Assembly: GCF_004364175.1 (NCBI RefSeq)
Contig: NZ_SNZW01000011.1
Coordinates: 186,001 to 250,000 of the forward strand
Length of the DNA stretch: 64,000 nucleotides
Direction: 5' to 3'
Source of the DNA: Maribacter caenipelagi
GTDB lineage: Bacteria; Bacteroidota; Bacteroidia; Flavobacteriales; Flavobacteriaceae
Below are positions 62,002 through 64,000 of the stretch, in pieces. The position numbers were made by a program, and so were the translations under genes. The notes beneath the pieces were generated by a model that ran no database searches, had not been told where the DNA came from, and saw nothing but the letters and a program-made list of their open reading frames with translations. Each line of letters starts with the position of its first letter. Position 1 is the stretch's first letter.

Positions 62002-62786
62002 TGACGAAGTTTTTGAATATGATGAAGATAAAATATGCTTTACTGATGGTCACGATAGTTTTTATGGCGTCTTGTAAGAGTACGAAGGTAATTTCTGGAG
62101 GTACTGTGGACGCAAAATTATCGTCTAAATCGGTCATCAAAGCGCATTACCAAAATGAAGCAGGTTTTAAAACATTGGCTGGTAGGGTAAAAATAAATTA
62201 TTCTGATGGCGAATCTTCTCAAGGTGTTTCTGTGAGCTTGAGAATGGAGAAAGATAAAGCCATTTGGATGAGTGCTCCACTTGGTATTGTTAAAGCCTAT
62301 ATTACTCCTGATAGAGTGTCATTTTACAACAAACTGGAAAATGAATATTTTGATGGCGATTTTTCATATTTAAGTGATTTGTTAGGTACCGAAGTAGATT
62401 TTTCAATTTTGCAAAATTTGCTGACAGGTCAGGCTATTGTAGATTTACGCCTAGAGAAATATGATATTGGAATTTCTGAAGATAACTACAGGCTCACGCC
62501 AAAACAGCAGGGAGTATTATATAAAACCCTATTTCAAGTGGAGCCTAAAAACTATAAAATGGCTATGCAGCAACTTTCTCAACCATTGGAGAAACGTTTG
62601 CTAGAGATTGTCTATAAAAACTATCAGAGCATAGATAAAGAAGTTTTGCCCAATGAAATTATAGTTAGGGCAATTAGTAAAGAGAAGGTAAATAACATAG
62701 ACCTTGAATTTAAAAGTTTGGAGTTGAACGGAACAGTAAATTTTCCATATTCGATACCTAAAGGATTTAATGCAATAGAGCTTTAA
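62001..62786 (+). CDS. DUF4292-like lipoprotein
   Basis: A 261-residue outer-membrane-type lipoprotein: lipobox 'MASC' (Cys25), 'FKTLAGRVKINYSDGESSQG' and 'LEKDKAIWMSAPLGIVKAYIT'-like 'KDKAIWMSAPLGIVKAYI' in the first third. These resemble LolB-like beta-sheet proteins; DUF4292 is the family I assign from memory. It is upstream of an EnvC-like gene. Confidence 0.82.
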   Translation: MTKFLNMMKIKYALLMVTIVFMASCKSTKVISGGTVDAKLSSKSVIKAHYQNEAGFKTLAGRVKINYSDGESSQGVSVSLRMEKDKAIWMSAPLGIVKAYITPDRVSFYNKLENEYFDGDFSYLSDLLGTEVDFSILQNLLTGQAIVDLRLEKYDIGISEDNYRLTPKQQGVLYKTLFQVEPKNYKMAMQQLSQPLEKRLLEIVYKNYQSIDKEVLPNEIIVRAISKEKVNNIDLEFKSLELNGTVNFPYSIPKGFNAIEL

Positions 62787-62790
62787 ACAG

Positions 62791-64000
62791 ATGTTGTTCA
62801 AATTTAAATACGGTCTTTTTCTTTTAGTGCTGTTCACTACGGCATCTGCTTTTACGCAGACTAGTGAGCAAAAAGCTTTAGAGGAAAAACGTGAGCAACT
62901 TCAATCAGAAATACGCGATATCAACCGATTGCTTTTTGCCGAAAAAAAGGAAAAAGGTAATGTCTTGGATCAGATGGAAGCATTGGACAAAAAGATTACC
63001 GTACGGCAACAACTTATTCGCGTTACCAATCAACAATCTAACCTGTTGAACAGACAGATCAATACCAACATTAGAAACATTGGTAAGCTAAAGACCGAAT
63101 TGCAAGAGGTGAAAGATGAGTATGCCAAAATGATTCAGAAATCATATCAGAACAAATCAAAGCAAAATAGATTAATGTTCTTGTTGTCTTCAGAAAGCTT
63201 CTTTCAGGCATTTAAAAGGCTTCAGTACATGAAGCAATATACAGACTATAGAAAAGAGCAGGGAGCTCAAATATTAACTAAGACAGAAGAGCTTTCTCGC
63301 TTAAATTCTGACTTGAACGAAGAGCGAAAGGTAAAAGAAGTTTTATTGGCTCAAAACAAAAAGGCGAAAGACCAGTTGTTTGGTGAAATTCAGACTCAAA
63401 AAGCTTTATTAGGTACTATTCGTAAGAATGAGAGTAAATATGCCAGTGCTATTGAAACGAAGAAAAAAGAATCTAGAAAAATAGATCAGCAGATTGAAAA
63501 ATTGATAAGAAGTGCCATTGCGGCCTCTAATAAGAAAACGGCAAGTACTACTAAAAATTCAAGTAAGTTCGTGTTAACTCCCGAAGCAACCGTTATTGCA
63601 AATAACTTTTCTGCCAATAAGGGTAAATTGATTTGGCCAGTAGAAAAGGGGATAAAGAGTCAGGGATTCGGAGTGTATGCCGATCCGGTTTACCCGGGGA
63701 TAAAGCACCAAAGTAACGGCGTTATCATTGCAACTGACGAAGGTTCTAAAGCGCGTGCCATTTTTGAAGGTGAAGTAATCGCTATTTTGGCAGTACCCGG
63801 CGGTAATAAAGGTGTTCAAATTAAACATGGTAACTTCATTAGCACCTATTATAATCTTTCTGAGTTATATGTCAAAAAAGGAGATAAAGTAGCCAGTAAG
63901 GAAGAACTTGGTATTGTGTACACCAATAAAAACAATGGACAGACCCGATTAAAATTTTATTTATATCAAGATACATCTCGTCTTAACCCAGAAGAGTGGG
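62791..64000 (+). CDS. EnvC-like murein hydrolase activator (3' end outside the window)
   Basis: The frame is open from ATG 62791 to the window edge, so the C-terminus is missing. A signal peptide (to about 'SAFTQT') is followed by a long coiled coil (residues ~25-250, 'KRLQYMKQYTDYRKEQGAQI' region) and then an M23/LytM domain from about residue 280. In that domain the first zinc motif reads 'GIKHQSNGVIIAT' (the usual D is replaced) and the last reads 'TYYNLSEL' (the usual H of Y-x-H-L is replaced by N). This is the non-catalytic EnvC pattern, so it would activate amidases at division. Confidence 0.9.
   Translation, partial: MLFKFKYGLFLLVLFTTASAFTQTSEQKALEEKREQLQSEIRDINRLLFAEKKEKGNVLDQMEALDKKITVRQQLIRVTNQQSNLLNRQINTNIRNIGKLKTELQEVKDEYAKMIQKSYQNKSKQNRLMFLLSSESFFQAFKRLQYMKQYTDYRKEQGAQILTKTEELSRLNSDLNEERKVKEVLLAQNKKAKDQLFGEIQTQKALLGTIRKNESKYASAIETKKKESRKIDQQIEKLIRSAIAASNKKTASTTKNSSKFVLTPEATVIANNFSANKGKLIWPVEKGIKSQGFGVYADPVYPGIKHQSNGVIIATDEGSKARAIFEGEVIAILAVPGGNKGVQIKHGNFISTYYNLSELYVKKGDKVASKEELGIVYTNKNNGQTRLKFYLYQDTSRLNPEEW

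Overview
The window looks like a chromosomal segment of a marine-type Flavobacteriaceae (Bacteroidota). The evidence is the low GC content, TAnnTTTG-type -7 promoter boxes, a SusC/SusD pair, a SprE/PorW-like type IX secretion lipoprotein, and several families I know mainly from Flavobacteriia (DUF6427-, DUF6341-, DUF5687-, DUF4254-, DUF4292-like). The genus cannot be fixed from the sequence alone. No rRNA, tRNA, CRISPR array or complete transposase was seen.

Region 1 (1-20.0 kb, all +) is a Wzx/Wzy-type surface polysaccharide locus. It encodes a Wzz-like chain-length protein, the complete dTDP-L-rhamnose set (rfbBACD, with rfbD short at its C-terminus), UDP-ManNAc/ManNAcA enzymes (wecB, wecC), a flippase, a pyruvyltransferase, GT2, GT4 and WecG-type glycosyltransferases, and two tandem O-antigen polymerase/ligase-like proteins. 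It ends with an initiating sugar-phosphate transferase and a UDP-xylose synthase. A lipoprotein resembling D-glucuronyl C5-epimerase sits inside it and suggests that a uronic acid of the polymer is epimerised after polymerisation.

Region 2 (20.0-25.0 kb) holds purD, small flavobacterial membrane proteins, a DUF4254/heptosyltransferase pair and a TetR regulator with a palindromic operator candidate. Region 3 (25.1-34.4 kb, all -) is an apparent operon: a DUF2064 (arsenosugar-type) transferase, SusC, SusD, a sodium/solute symporter, a phosphoesterase-like/AhpD-like fusion, and an ArsS-type radical SAM protein. It couples organo-arsenic chemistry genes to outer- and inner-membrane transporters.

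Region 4 (34.7-45.9 kb) is mixed: a DegP/HtrA protease, a patatin, an SLC13 permease, an iron-sulfur flavoreductase, and a YCII/ECF42-like sigma factor unit. The sigma gene is broken by one in-frame TAA, and its upstream region is duplicated in front of a small membrane protein. An ABC exporter-type pair follows.

Region 5 (46.1-55.3 kb, all +) runs sprE/porW-like, bactofilin, atpZ-like, a small membrane protein, and atpB-E-F-H-A-G. A hairpin lies between atpE and atpF. A 389-bp element with 32-bp terminal inverted repeats (27/32 matching), carrying a four-helix-bundle (23S rRNA IVS-type) gene, is inserted between atpA and atpG. atpD and atpC are not in the window. Region 6 (55.4-64.0 kb) holds an MFS transporter, an alpha/beta hydrolase with an ECF sigma and membrane partner, a lipoprotein, and an envelope operon (flippase, dut, TPR protein, DUF4292 lipoprotein, EnvC-like protein cut by the window edge).

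The strongest candidates for something undescribed are the IVS-like element in the atp operon, the SusCD-coupled arsenosugar-type operon, the duplicated ECF promoter with its disabled sigma gene, and the C5-epimerase-like lipoprotein of the polysaccharide locus.
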